Positions 25,441 through 37,215 of a stretch of 64,000 nt of DNA are shown here, piece after piece (positions within the stretch are counted from its first letter, which is position 1; each line of letters begins with the position of its first letter). The notes under the pieces are model-generated. The model was not told the DNA's origin and searched no databases. It worked only from the letters and a program-made list of their open reading frames with translations. The position numbers and the translations under genes were made by a program. Source of the stretch: Synchiropus splendidus (Eukaryota > Chordata > Actinopteri > Syngnathiformes > Callionymidae). The stretch is taken from contig NC_071340.1 of the NCBI RefSeq assembly GCF_027744825.2, positions 12,970,001 through 13,034,000 on the forward strand, in the 5' to 3' direction.

Positions 25441-28400
25441 GCGTCTTGCTGTCAAGATATTTAGCTTCGTGACATCAGACCACTGAAGTGAAGGGCTCGT
25501 TGCGCAGTTCAACTGTGCATTCACGGCCGGCATTTTCCTCTGGTTTCTGGTTCTGGTTTCACACGAAATACAGAATTTTTGATGCTTAAGATCACCATCT
25601 GCCGAGTGACACCTCTACATACACAATGGAAGGAACAGCAACTAGAGGAGTATATATACTGTATATAAAGTGAATCATTGAAGCTGGCTGATGTTTAAGA
25701 ACCCATTTCTCCTAAAGTCACTTGTGGTTGGCGGTCACAGAATACGGTGACCTCATGTAGACAAAGTCAATCCGTTTGGGAAGGGATAAATATTTGTCAA
25801 AGCTGCTTCAATTTCTTTGATATCCAGCGCATGATAAAGCACATGAAAAATTTGAAGGAACATCGGTGCCGCCCCACCAAATGTCATCACAGATGGCAAT
25901 AGAGCTATTTTCTTATGTCGATCAACATAGAGGAGTTATATTGAAATATTAACACATTTCTAGAATTCACTTCGGAAGTATATGTCCTGAAGTGTAGTCA
26001 CATGTCAAACATCTGAAACTTTTAAAAAATAACTTCCCAGCATTTGATGACCGTCTCTGGAAGGCAAGTCCAGTCTTGAAAGTCTATTTCAGCATCAGAG
26101 CCCATTAGAAAGTTGGACTCCTCAGTATGAACGTTCACTGCCGTGATGACAGAGAGCATCTCTCTCCATCTCCATGTCCACTTCACACCGGCACAGCTCC
26201 TTGTTCCGGTGTACCGACGCTCCCAGACGCAATTTTAAACCTGCCATCACATCATCAAGAACTGGAGCAGAACCTGGAAAAAAGTTGGTTTGAATTCAGG
26301 AACCATGACATCATTGGTGGGTGTGTCGTTCTTCTGTCGTGTTTGTCTCTACCCGAATGAGGCCTTCCAAAGGAGGTCAAGAAAGTACTGGAAATTATAT
26401 TAAATTAAATATCTGCTTTTTCGTTGGCACCTTACGGTCGGTGCCTATTCACACACACTTGTTACATACATAAGTTTCCTCACCATGAAAGTTGTTCCAA
26501 GCATGATGATTGGATGAAAACCAATAGTCCTAGTAAAGCGAGTAACATTTTTTTTTTTATATTGGAGCTACTTTATTTTACCAGGTGGTGTCCGCTAGCC
26601 TTCAGGCTTGGACATGTGGCATTTATTTCATGGGAAGAACCAAAATAGTTTAACGTCAGTCGGGGTAAGTGCAAATTTCCAGCCAGCACAGGACTCCTTT
26701 TTTGTTTTGTTGTCTTCTTCACTTTATACCATCTGCCACAACAGCAGATGAAAATCATAGACAAAGATGCACAAAGTGAGCATAACAATAAGTTCAAGTT
26801 CATCAACAAATGTAGCTAATCTAGTAACAAAATCCCTTTCTAGCTAATTTTACCGCATACTAAGCAGAATTTAAGTGTTACATAAAATTTATTTTATGTT
26901 AAATTATTCATATTGTAAAGACCACTCATTTTAACTGTATTTTTTCATGAATTCTGCATTCATCTTTTAGCCATGGTGTAGTCATGTTAAGGAATGTCAA
27001 TTGTTTTAAACCAACACTTATAAGTCAAATTCTATTTTTGTGCCGGCCACAATTCGTCACATGTTCTCATGCCACGGAAAATAGTTTGTGCCTCTTCAAA
27101 TAAGCTAAATACATAAAAGTTCGTCCATATTCTCAACCTCTCATGGTGGCCATTGAATGAACTGCAATATAATATAAAGCCTTGCAGAGTGCACCTGAAC
27201 GCCCCAAACAAACAGCATGGTTTTAACCAAGTGGTGGCAGTAAGTAAGTAACAAGAAAAGACAGTGTTTTCCAATTTCCAACCCAGTGATCGAATTAAAG
27301 GTACTTAACCAAGTCCCTGTGAGGTACTACTACTGCCATTTTGTGGGCGGGTGTAGAATTGAAAGACACTCATCTTCATCGCACCACCAAACTTGGATTC
27401 AGTGAACTGCAGGAAACATATAAGCACTTTGTCCTTCTCAGCATCAACTTGTATGACCTGAAGACGAAGCTCATTTTCATACAAATGTGTGCTACATGCA
27501 GAACTCACCGCTCCCTCACACCCCACCAGGCACCAATGCCACTTCATTTGACTTGCCCACTTTAACTGGAGCTTTCATGTATTTTTTAAACACATATTTA
27601 ATCAGACGTTTCGCAATACAAAATCATCGCTGGCTCTGATTGTACTCATGTCATACATTTTACATACAGAGGCAGGCATGGGATAAGGCACTTATTTTTG
27701 CATGGGATTGAAAATTCTCTTTGATATTCATGTGATGAAGGCTGGCTTGTTTACTAATCGGCAACAGAAACCAGTAAATATTATGTATGCAGTATCTCCG
27801 TGGTGCAGATTAGCGAGGAGGGTACAAAGAAATGTTTGTTTGCGCCATGGAAATTACCATGACAGTTCTCCTACTGAATCCGCCCGCAGGAGAACGTACA
27901 ATATTACATCACTACAGTCCTTACGAGGGGCTGACATCGCATTACTAACACAGAGCTGTCCACTTATTTGCACATCAGAGTGAGCTTCTCACTTCACTGT
28001 GCTGTGAACACCAGTAGCAATACTTTACATTGAGCATGATTCCTAATGCTTTAAAAAGGAGCAGCAACTTTTGGGGGGAAAGAGATCGCCCCCTCCTCCT
28101 CACGCTTCCCCCAACATATTCAGCAATGCACTCCAACTGCAAGACAAAAACAATCCGTCCCCTCTGCCTACTTAACTGCTGTGATCAACACCGAACAGAA
28201 CAGTCATGAAAAATCTCCACCCAGATTGAAAATGCCACAGAGTTTTTACTGCTGGCTGGCGAATCGTGAGCATTCACAAAAATGCTAATTCAAAGCACAA
28301 ATACAGTCTCTTCAAGGCTTAAAAAAAAGAGCCAGCGTTTTCCACTGCAGCAGAAAATTAGAGTGGTATTTGCATGTATGCGGGCTGCAACTGTGTGGAT

Positions 28401-29249
28401 GAATGTACACAAGGAATACAAATAAACGCAAGCCCCGCGCATTATTCAAAATAATTAGATTATGTGCACTTACTCCTGTCATATTAATAGGAAAACTAAA
28501 ACTGGGTATTTGGAGCAACAAGAGCAACACACAGCCCGCAAATTAAATGCAGGAAATGAGCCCTCACTATTAAATGAAGCAGCTTAATGTGGAAACCTAA
28601 ATGCATTAGGATGCTTTTGTTCATTGTGAGAAGATGGGCCTCCGCAGGAGAATTGGAGGGTGAAATTCAAATGATCCACAATGGAAATCGATGTAATTGT
28701 TTTTCCGGCCTTAATTGAAAATACATTATGGGTGTCAAGCGGTTCATAAATACATCACCAAAAACACAATCGGAAGAATACTCCAGTGGAACGGGGGGGG
28801 GATGCTGGAGTTGTGCTGGACTGGCAGCACCACCAATGAGTTTTGGAAGCAGTTGAGAATATAAGCCCGATTTGGATAAAAGAGTTGCATCAACAGCATG
28901 GTTTGTTTTAACCTTAAGACTCACTCCCTCATGGCTCTCAAGCTTTGTCTCTTGTACTTGGTGGTTCTCATCTCAGTGAGGCTTTCTGCTCCGATACAAG
29001 CAAGGAACCAGCAACCAACCATTAAAAGGCTACAAGAAATATTGGAATAGGTTATGTTAAATGACTTCGGGTACCAAAACAAAAGATTCCATTGATCCTT
29101 CATATTCCACTTCATATGTTAGGCATCAAATAATTGAATTTAAATCGAGTTTGGTTCCGTCAAGGTTCTGCCTTTGAAATTCAAAACAGTTTTCTCTGCC
29201 ACTGAAGCACGCTGGTAGGACTACATTTTAGATGTGTTCTGCAACAGGA
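25441..29249. other. Unassigned non-coding sequence
   Basis: No gene was recognised. The part at 28,250-28,740 is repeat-poor and contains an octamer ATTTGCAT (28,368-28,375) and several homeodomain-type ATTA cores, and could be conserved regulatory DNA; alignment would be needed. A G-run lies at 28,793-28,801. Confidence 0.4.
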
Positions 29250-29430
29250 ACAGTTGCTAGTTACATAGCGCTTTCTATGTCAAAGCACAAATACTGTCTA
29301 GCAGCCATTGAAAGGGAAGGCTGGAACTCAGCGTAACATCTGAACCATCAGGGGTTAGTATCTTGCTCAGGGACACAAGCACAATGAGCGGGCCTGGGAT
29401 TGAACCAGCAACTGTCAGAACAGAACAATA
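29250..29430. repeat. Dispersed teleost repeat fragment
   Basis: TTAGTATCTTGCTCAGGGAC then GCCTGGGATTGAACCAGCAA matches, from memory, a very common teleost repeat that reads about GTCTTGCCCAAGGACAC...GGGATCGAACCACCAACC. The preceding TTACATAGCGCTTTCTATG belongs to the same repeat. Class is uncertain; boundaries are approximate. Confidence 0.45.
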
Positions 29431-32119
29431 AGTAAAATGCACACCTTGAGAAATATAAGTAAATATAAGATGCCATCCAAAGAAATGCCCTTCTGCCTGC
29501 ACATTTTCGAAACATCTCACCTTGCACAGAGCCGCACCCATGACCAAACCGGGCACCCAGTGGTGGGCTGCAGAACTGCATCCTGTTTGGTTTTCTATTC
29601 TAAAGCCCAGACTTTCACATGTGACCAATGAATTTGAAATCCCCTTTAGTAAACATACCTTTTTTTGTTTTGGTACACTTCCATATGCATGTTTGGCTGA
29701 AGCAACCACCCACATAAGGCACCTTTGTCCAGTACATAGAATCACTTCGCTACATATATCAAAATATTAAACACCACCAATAAATAGAATAACAAACGGA
29801 CTAGCTAAACCAGCAACCCCTCACTCCCTCTGCTGCACAGCCTGCCTCCATTTATTTACAAGCAGCCTGAGGAAAAGCCAAATACATTTTCTGGGAGAAT
29901 TTCTCTCCGGTCCTTTACCCACATATTGGATACGTAACCAATCCAATGCCTCAAATAGGATTCCAAAAAAAAATCTCCCATTTTATTTAATTGCCATTTC
30001 ATGCCTCTAAAGGATTGAATTCAGCGAAACGATTTATAACGTTGAGTCATGCCAGTAATTGAATTGTCTGGATCTTCAGAGACAATGTGGGGGCCATTCT
30101 TCTCAGCTGAGCTGCATAGGTGTTGTCTCTCTGGGAAAGAGGGTTTTCTAGATTTAGCTTTACGTCATGAAGCGGCATAGCAATGTAGAACACTGCAACA
30201 AAACCCACAAAGAGGTCTTCTAGTGTCTGAGGACTGTTTTGATTAAGCAAAGTTGCAGATAAGGACAGCCGTCGAGCTAGCTGTTAAAAAGACATTTTCC
30301 GCTCCCTTGGTGGTTACCAGGCAGCCAGTTTTCTCTAACTACCAATTAAAAGTGCAGTTTTCCCTCCGTGGCTTCACACACGACTGGCAGGTGCCCCCAG
30401 ATGCTTACCCAACCAATCTGAGGCACAGTGCGTAATTATTATCCTTCCTCACATCTGTCGAGATAAAGAGCTCAGCACAACACTCCACTAACCAAGAGGC
30501 TTTAAAGAGAGTTCAGTCACGTGGGGAATTCCTCGCAAACAATTCTTCATAGAACCATCTGGTCAACTCATTCTGATATCACGCCTTAAAACTAAGAATG
30601 AAAAACATACTGGTTAATAATAGAATGGGAAATAATATTGAGGGTTCCCTCTGGGATCTCTGATTTCCTCCCACAGGCGACCCAATATAGAGTCTGAATC
30701 CATCTTTCTTCATTTATTTCTGCCTGTTTTTCCTGTTGCAACACACCACGATTTAGAGTCATCGGTTAACCCGAATGCTGCTGTTCAGTCAGAGAAAGAC
30801 ATACGAAGCACAGCACATGAATCGACTAAAGTCTGCCCCCAAGCCAGAGCTGCCTGGAGCTGGAGTCAAATGGGGGGACCCTCCTGCTGGGAGCCTGCGT
30901 GCCATTGTGCTTTCCAAAATCTGCCATTCCAGCATACATCGATTTCAAATTATGCAGTCTAAAGCAAAACGACTTCCTACTGCCTGCTGCGAACTTTGCA
31001 CCACCATCCTCAACACGGTTTTGAGATGCTCTTTTACGCCAACTGAAGGCAATAAGATGATAGATACAGTCGTGTATTAGCATCCAATAGTTTGACTTGT
31101 TGTCCTTAACATGAAACGTGGGAAAAAGAGAAGCTGTTTGAATAGCTCAGACATTCTGTAATCTTTTGAAGGCTTTGAAAATCTTTTTGAATATGTTTCC
31201 AGCGCCACAAATCTACGAAGAGGAATTGCTGGCACAGATATACTGAAAACGTCAATGGAAGGCTGTTCAAGGCCAATTTCAGCTTTACTTCCGGAGATGT
31301 TCACCTTGTAGCATTATATCGACAATGTCACAAAAAAAACAGGATTTAAATGTGGTAAGATTTCCATCCAACTTTATCTCTGTTGGCAAGGACTGGTGCC
31401 GCTGATACATCGAGCGGGGGCACATTCGACAGGCTGCCAGGCTACGCACCACAAACATGCACCTACAGACGACTCACCGATTACCCAGCGAGCGTTTTGG
31501 GAATAGCGCCCAGATGAAACACACAAATGAAGAAACCACCCCAAGATATATGGATAACTTCCATGTGGGGGCACAAACTGTGGGACGTGAACGACAGTGA
31601 GCAAGATCTGAGTGGGTCTGACCCTGGAACTGATGCCCATCTGGATTCTCAGACCTTCGCACTTTATTATCGAACCAGCTGATGTTCATATAAGTTTAAG
31701 CGCTAGTAAACTGGGAGGGTGAACGTAAACAATATACCAGCAAAGTGACGACATAGACGAGTCATAGAAGACACTGAAGGCGAATGGTATCTAACAAGTG
31801 CGTGTGTATTGGTGGTAAATTTTACAGAAGTGACTGTCGAATAGGACACGCCCGCCAATGATGCTACGGTTTGCACACAACTGTACCAAATTTTCAGGTT
31901 CCGAACCTTTTTATTTTTTTCCACCCAATTGTACAGACTGGCTTGTTCAAAATTGCTTTCGGGAACTGGAACTGGCTTGAGGCAGTGGCAGTGTGAAAGT
32001 CATCTGTGACCACATCGCATCTGTTTTGCTGATCATTTCGCATTAGCTTACCACATTTGTACATGTGCAAGTATAGACACAAGAACAGGCAAAGTGTCGA
32101 CACTCTATACATTGCAGTT
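29431..32119. other. Unassigned non-coding sequence
   Basis: No supported gene or repeat. Confidence 0.35.
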
Positions 32120-32830
32120 CCGTTTTGTGTTACGGAACACCTTCTGAAAGGTGTTATATGAATACATTTGTATTACTATCTACAATGCAAAATGGCGAAG
32201 AAACGCGAATATCGTGAATGTAACTTAGTGCAAAATGTGCAAAATTTTCAGCACGCTACTTCTCCCAGAGCTTTCGCGTGGAGATTTTCCAGGTTTTGTG
32301 ACCAATTTTTCCCATTGAAAATGAATGGGAAGAGGATTCAACACTTCAGAAATGTGTCTTTAGTAGATAGTAGGTCCCCCAAACTTTGGCCTATAAACTT
32401 GAGAAACTCAAAATGGAGGTGCAGTCATCCTCTGTCTAAATCAGAGCTGAGTTGTTTGCCCACAAATCGGACTCAAAGAACCCGACATTGCCGAAAAATC
32501 CAAAAGTTAGAGTGAGCAGTCTGGCTGGTTAGAGTGGCGCAGAGCAGTCGAAAACCGGTCACGTTCGAGTTTGTAAACTGTGATTGTGGCCAAATCGTGT
32601 GGCACAGAAACATGAAAATCTCCAGTTTTGTAGGCGAACTTGTCCTATCTCCTAAAGTGTGCTCAGAACTATTGCAGCACTTTCAGAATTTACGTGAGAG
32701 TCGAAAATGCACAGCTATCGCAACATTCAGCTCCATTGAAAATGCATTGGAGCACACTGGATGCTCCGTGAAAATCGCCACAAAGTTACTCACCATCCTG
32801 GCCAAAACGTAGACACATTAAACTCGGCAC
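32120..32830. repeat. Possible dispersed repeat of the CCATTGAAAATGAATGGGA type
   Basis: The stretch has the words CCCATTGAAAATGAATGGGA (32,310-32,329) and TCCATTGAAAATGCATTGGA (32,731-32,750), repeated AAAATTTTC-type words, and a codon-like run of short open frames on one strand. Such near-palindromic text is common in unclassified teleost interspersed repeats. The ends were not found. Confidence 0.35.
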
Positions 32831-33439
32831 AGTTAGAGACGAAAGCCTCAGGATTCTCTCTTAACATTATAGGGCTGATAATGTGGAAGAGTGACGTGTG
32901 TTTGGGGAAATTGCTTGGAGGGGAGCTGCTCTAGAAGACAAGGTGAGCCTGCTACAGACGCAGCTCGAACATCAGTTTATACAGAGTGCGGGACGCTTGT
33001 ATTAGTCACCATTAGCACCATTTTTGGCATCAGAACCTCACAGGAGCAGTGCACTCATGCGGCGTTCAGAGTCACAACAGTAGCAACATCTGCTTGTTGA
33101 AGATGTTCTGACAACCAATGATTATTTGGAAGTAGATAAGAGCATCAGAACAATCGCTCACACTCAACCTTTGAATTTGGTGGTGATTAACCCAGGTGCA
33201 CGCTGTCATTCAACATGGTAACAAAACTCCAGGGAAACTGCAGAAAGAGCACTGAAGTATTTCACTTTTGTAGCCAAAAAAGTGGATCAAAAGGATGAAA
33301 AAAAAATGACAAAAATACTTGAAATATGAAATCACGGTTGACTATATAGGGACCAACTGTTGGTGATAGTTGATGACTAACTGGTGCCCTTGTTGAAAAA
33401 AAAGTAGATAAAAAAAACATGATTTAAAATTGGTATTAT

Positions 33440-33557
33440 TATGCCATTATTGATCAGTACTTGTGTCTGTACTTATCGGCAGTCCTCATATCGGCAAGTA
33501 TACCAATGTCAGATACTGGTTTTTGGATGGCAAAAAAGTGGTATCAGGACATCCCTG
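33440..33557. mobile_element. hAT-type non-autonomous fragment
   Basis: The text TACTTATCGGCAGTCC, TCGGCAAGTATACCAATGTC and GTGGTATCAGGACATCCCTG is the well-known end of a vertebrate hAT family whose terminus reads CAGGGATGTCCCGATACC in reverse. Only the right end is convincing. It lies about 200 bp outside the large KDZ element and is unrelated to it. Confidence 0.6.
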
Positions 33558-33889
33558 GTTGTTATTATTATTATTATATTAGTAGTAGTGGAAAGAAATC
33601 TGAACTTATCTCTTCACCTTTGCAATCATAAAAATCAAAGCACTGACCTGAGGAAAATACCATTATACATAGACACGATGAAACATTCTGATCAGCTCAA
33701 AATCTTTGGCATAGCTATGTGAAAGATTTTGCTTTGTGCGAGTGAAAATGTCCAACCCAGTCTCACAAAAAAACGTGCAATAACAACGTTTGTCCACTTC
33801 ATGAAAACGTAGTGCTTTGACGAATTTGCCTCAAAAAACGTATCCCAGGTACATTTAATTTCTCAATGGCTTAGTGAAGGGCGTTCCTC

Positions 33890-33942
33890 TGGTCACGTGA
33901 CTGACAGCTTTCTCCCCTGTCTGAACATAAAACATGGCGGAC
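33890..33942. promoter_or_regulatory. E-box plus YY1-like motif pair in outer arm (first copy)
   Basis: A palindromic GTCACGTGAC (33,892-33,901) is followed 30 bp later by AAACATGGCGGAC. The same pair recurs at 34,863-34,893 on the left and, reversed, around 44,456-44,490, 44,730-44,779 and 45,700-45,750 on the right. The motifs match the consensus for bHLH-ZIP (USF/TFE type) and YY1; binding is inferred only. Confidence 0.6.
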
Positions 33943-34140
33943 ATCCGTTCTATTTTTGCTCTAAATTGCGAGATTTTAAAACAATGAAATGCTTTTGTTG
34001 AGTTTTGATCACATTTCTAGCGACAAATGTACACTTTATTTTCATATTTTCCGATCGGTGTATGTTTATGGCGCTTCGTTTTATCGTTTTGACCCAGGTT
34101 CTTTAGTGGTGCTCACTGAAATCGTAGTAGTGTGACGTTT

Positions 34141-34725
34141 GCCCTGCTGGCCATAAATACGCTCCAAAATGCGGGGTTTTAAATGACTTTATTGGCTTTT
34201 GATCGCACTTCTAGCAACAAATATATCCTACATTATAATAATATGTGGTCGTTTTATGTAAATAACGCTTATTTTCTTTCGTTTGGGCCGAGATTCTTTT
34301 GTGATTCCCTATTAAAACGTAGTAGTGTGACGTTTGCCCTGCTGGCCATAAATACGCTCTAAAATGCGGGGTTTTAAATGACTTTATTGGAATTTGATCG
34401 CATTTCTAGCGACAAATACATCCTACATTATAATATTATGTGCTCCTTTTATGTAAATAACGCTTATTTTCTTTCGTTTGGACCGAGATTGTTTTGTGAT
34501 TCCCTGTTAAATTGTAGTATTGTAACGTTTACCCTGCTGGCCATAAATACGCTCCAAATTGCGGAGTTTTTAAATAACTTTATTGGCTTTTGATCGCATT
34601 TCTAGCAACAAATATATCCTACATTGTAATATTATGTGCTCGTTTTATGTAAATGATGCTTAGTTTCTTTCGTTTGGACTGAGATTGTTTTGTGATTCCC
34701 CATTAAAATGTATTATTACGGTGGT
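34141..34725 (+). repeat. Three tandem 195-bp subterminal units (left arm)
   Basis: Each unit starts (G/A)CCCTGCTGGCCATAAATA and contains TTTTAAATxACTTTATTGG, TTTGATCGCA and GTTTTATGTAAAT or a close variant. Starts are spaced exactly 195 bp. Subterminal repeats of this kind are often transposase-binding arrays. Confidence 0.9.
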
Positions 34726-35204
34726 TATCTGCTCGCGCTGAAAAACGTGCAATAACTACGTTTGTCCACTTGGCATACCGTAATCCTTTGAATACTTTGC
34801 CTCAAAAATCGTTTCTCTCGTACGAGTCATTTCTCAATGGATTTGTGAATGGCGTGCCTCTGGTCACGTGACTGATAGAGCCCAAAACATGGCGGACACC
34901 CGTTCTAGTTTTGATTTAAATTGTGAGATTTTAAAACAATTAAAAGCTATTGTTGCTTTTTGATCACATTTCTAGCGACAAATGTACGCCTTACTTTCAT
35001 TTTTTTCGCTCGTTTCATGTATATGACGCTTCGTTTTTTTTCGTTTTGACCCAGATTCTCTCGTAGGTCTCAATTCAATGGTATTATTGTACAGCTGGCC
35101 AGTAATTCCGCAGCCAATTGTTGTAATCACATGTAACAATTTTTAAATATTATGTCATGAAAATGATATAACATTTATTATCCGACTGGGGAAGGAAGTG
35201 GATG

Positions 35205-35600
35205 GCAGGAACTGACGTCACGGACCGAATACGTTATTTATTTATCATTTGTATCGAATACATTTCTACGCCAAATAGTATTATCGGATATTTAAAATCG
35301 TATCAACTGCATATAAAGTCTTTTGGCAAGAAAGGAAGTTCCGTCATTTATTCGTTTTGCTGACTCACGTTTCGTTCTCCGTCACAGACGTCAGCTGAAA
35401 CGCAAGCGGACCATTTGAAACCTCCCAAGCCGTAGTTTCTATTTTTCATTCTGTTTAAATATGTACACGTGTTGTGGACGCCGACGTTTCTTTGGAGACG
35501 TGAATTTATGCTTTGGATGAATAATTAAATTATACAAACACGTCGGACTTTGACGTCATCAGTGGTCGACCAAAACAAAAACATGGCGGAAAGTCATTCG
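35205..35600 (+). promoter_or_regulatory. Probable promoter of the transposase gene in the inner left arm
   Basis: Two perfect CRE palindromes TGACGTCA lie at 35,213-35,220 and 35,551-35,558, and a half-matched ACGTCAGC at about 35,389. An AACATGGCGGAAA (YY1-like) follows near 35,579. Just downstream a GC-richer stretch leads into a non-coding leader exon ending at 35,942 with a GTGAGT donor. The right arm carries the same CRE inverted (43,765-43,772), so a mirror promoter directed leftwards is likely. Confidence 0.55.
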
Positions 35601-35942
35601 GCTGGACTTCGGTAGAAACTTCTCTTCTTTTTTGTTTATCATCCTTTCGTCTGTTTAGAGTCTGTCAGTGATTTTGTAGAATTGCAATACTGCGTTAGCT
35701 GTTGGTACTGTAGAAGCTTATGTTGTTCTCCGGGAGTTGCCATAGTTGGCAGGAGGGTGTTATGTTGGACTGCGCGGGTTTTTGGGTCGTGTCTAACGGA
35801 GACTGAAGGCACGAATAATGTTGTTATCTTGCTGCACCAACGAACTTGGACCTTATTGACTGCTGTCCGGGCGGATTTACCAAATATAACCCTCTGCTAC
35901 AATACTACGGACACCAAAGACACAAAGCTGAATGATTTTGAC
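35600..35942 (+). other. Non-coding leader exon of the transposase-derived gene
   Basis: The stretch between the inner promoter and a strong splice donor (AC|GTGAGT at 35,943) contains no conserved coding frame; the next acceptor (TTCAG) is at 36,139 and the first ATG in good context (ATCATGG) follows at 36,167. The transcription start is not defined. The open frame MQYCVSCWYC through it is not conserved-looking and crosses the donor. Confidence 0.5.
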
Positions 35943-36166
35943 GTGAGTTATGTATTTATTCTATTTCTTAATATTTGAATTTATTTTGTTTGTTTTTTGA
36001 TAACCTTTCTCCATGTCGATGGTTGTTAATATGGGGGTAACTTATCCGGTTTCCATTTCTTTTCTTTTCTTCTTGCTGATTTGCATAGTCACGTCCACTG
36101 TGTTTAAAATCAAGTGGCCACTGATAAATTGGTATTCAGGCTGAACTCACTCAACTGAGGAGCATC

Positions 36167-37167
36167 ATGGATGACGATGATGCCTTATTTCTTGCTGATT
36201 TGCTGTTGGAGGAATGCAAGGTAGGCATTTAATGCTCTCATGATCTGTCCTGAGACTTTATAACAATATGTAATATTGTGTATTTGGTGACGCTAACATT
36301 TTCCATTATCTTTATTTTAAGAATACTCAACCTAAAGAATCCTCAGAAGTGTCTGGACCGGACAAATTTACATTTGTTTGGGTTGAGGAGGACGAGGAAG
36401 GGAATCCTATCCCAAAGGGGAGGAGAACAAGGAAGAAGCGGGTAAAGAGTTCATCCTCAGGTGATTTTTGTTCACTATCTTTATGATCTCTATTGCCTGT
36501 CTTTGGCTGACTACATTGGTTATGTATTATTATAGAACTAATGTCAGTCAACTGCTTCAGTATTTGATTGATTTGTCACGGTTGTGGGGCTAACTATTTG
36601 ACACGACACTGTCCTAGTGAGGACATTTCGCTGAATACAGGATATAATGTCACATCACAATGTTTACATGGTTGAGTAGTCAGTACAAGTGGTTTACTGT
36701 AATGTGGTTAAGTGGTTAAATTAATTTCAGAGTCCTGCTTAATGTTAGTAATTTGTTTTGGATGTTTGTTGTTGTTTAAGGTGAGAGACAATGGTCAATT
36801 GTCAATTGGGTCAATGAGTCCTCACAAAGTCCTCACAAAACATAATTATGTGTGTGAGTTACAAAACTCTACTGAAAACAATGATGTCAAAATATTGGCT
36901 AAAGGGAGACGTCTTGAAATAGTTAAAGAAGCCACTTTGACCAGAGGGGAAATCCTTCTTTCAACATGAGGTCTTGACTTGGACCCTATCTTTCAGCGTT
37001 TCCATCCACAATTCCATGGTTTTACATAATAGATCATCCATGATAGAGGGATTCTACAGGCCACTACCACCAACCACTCACATCAGTGAAGAGAAGGGAG
37101 GAAAATTCTCCTTCCATGGAAGAGGTCTGTACTGAGATAATATATGCCATATATATTGTTATTGTTG

Positions 37168-37215
<48 letters not shown>

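Larger units (their letters stand above)
33753..35590 (+). repeat. Left terminal inverted repeat of the KDZ element
   Basis: This arm has an outer block (33,753-34,140), three tandem 195-bp units (starting at 34,141, 34,336 and 34,531), a second copy of the outer block (about 34,735-35,090), and an inner block up to CGACCAAAACAAAAACAT. It is matched in reverse by 43,733-45,889. Repeated protein-like frames such as MTLLEFDRISSDKYI are simply the 195-bp unit read through, and are not genes. Confidence 0.9.

Noticed and set aside
29360..29425. tRNA-like text GGGATTGAACCAG
   Set aside because: No cloverleaf could be formed around it; it belongs to a common dispersed repeat.
34378..34593. 71-codon frame repeated almost identically at 45,049-45,264
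   Set aside because: Both are translations of the 195-bp subterminal unit in the inverted arms, not a gene family.
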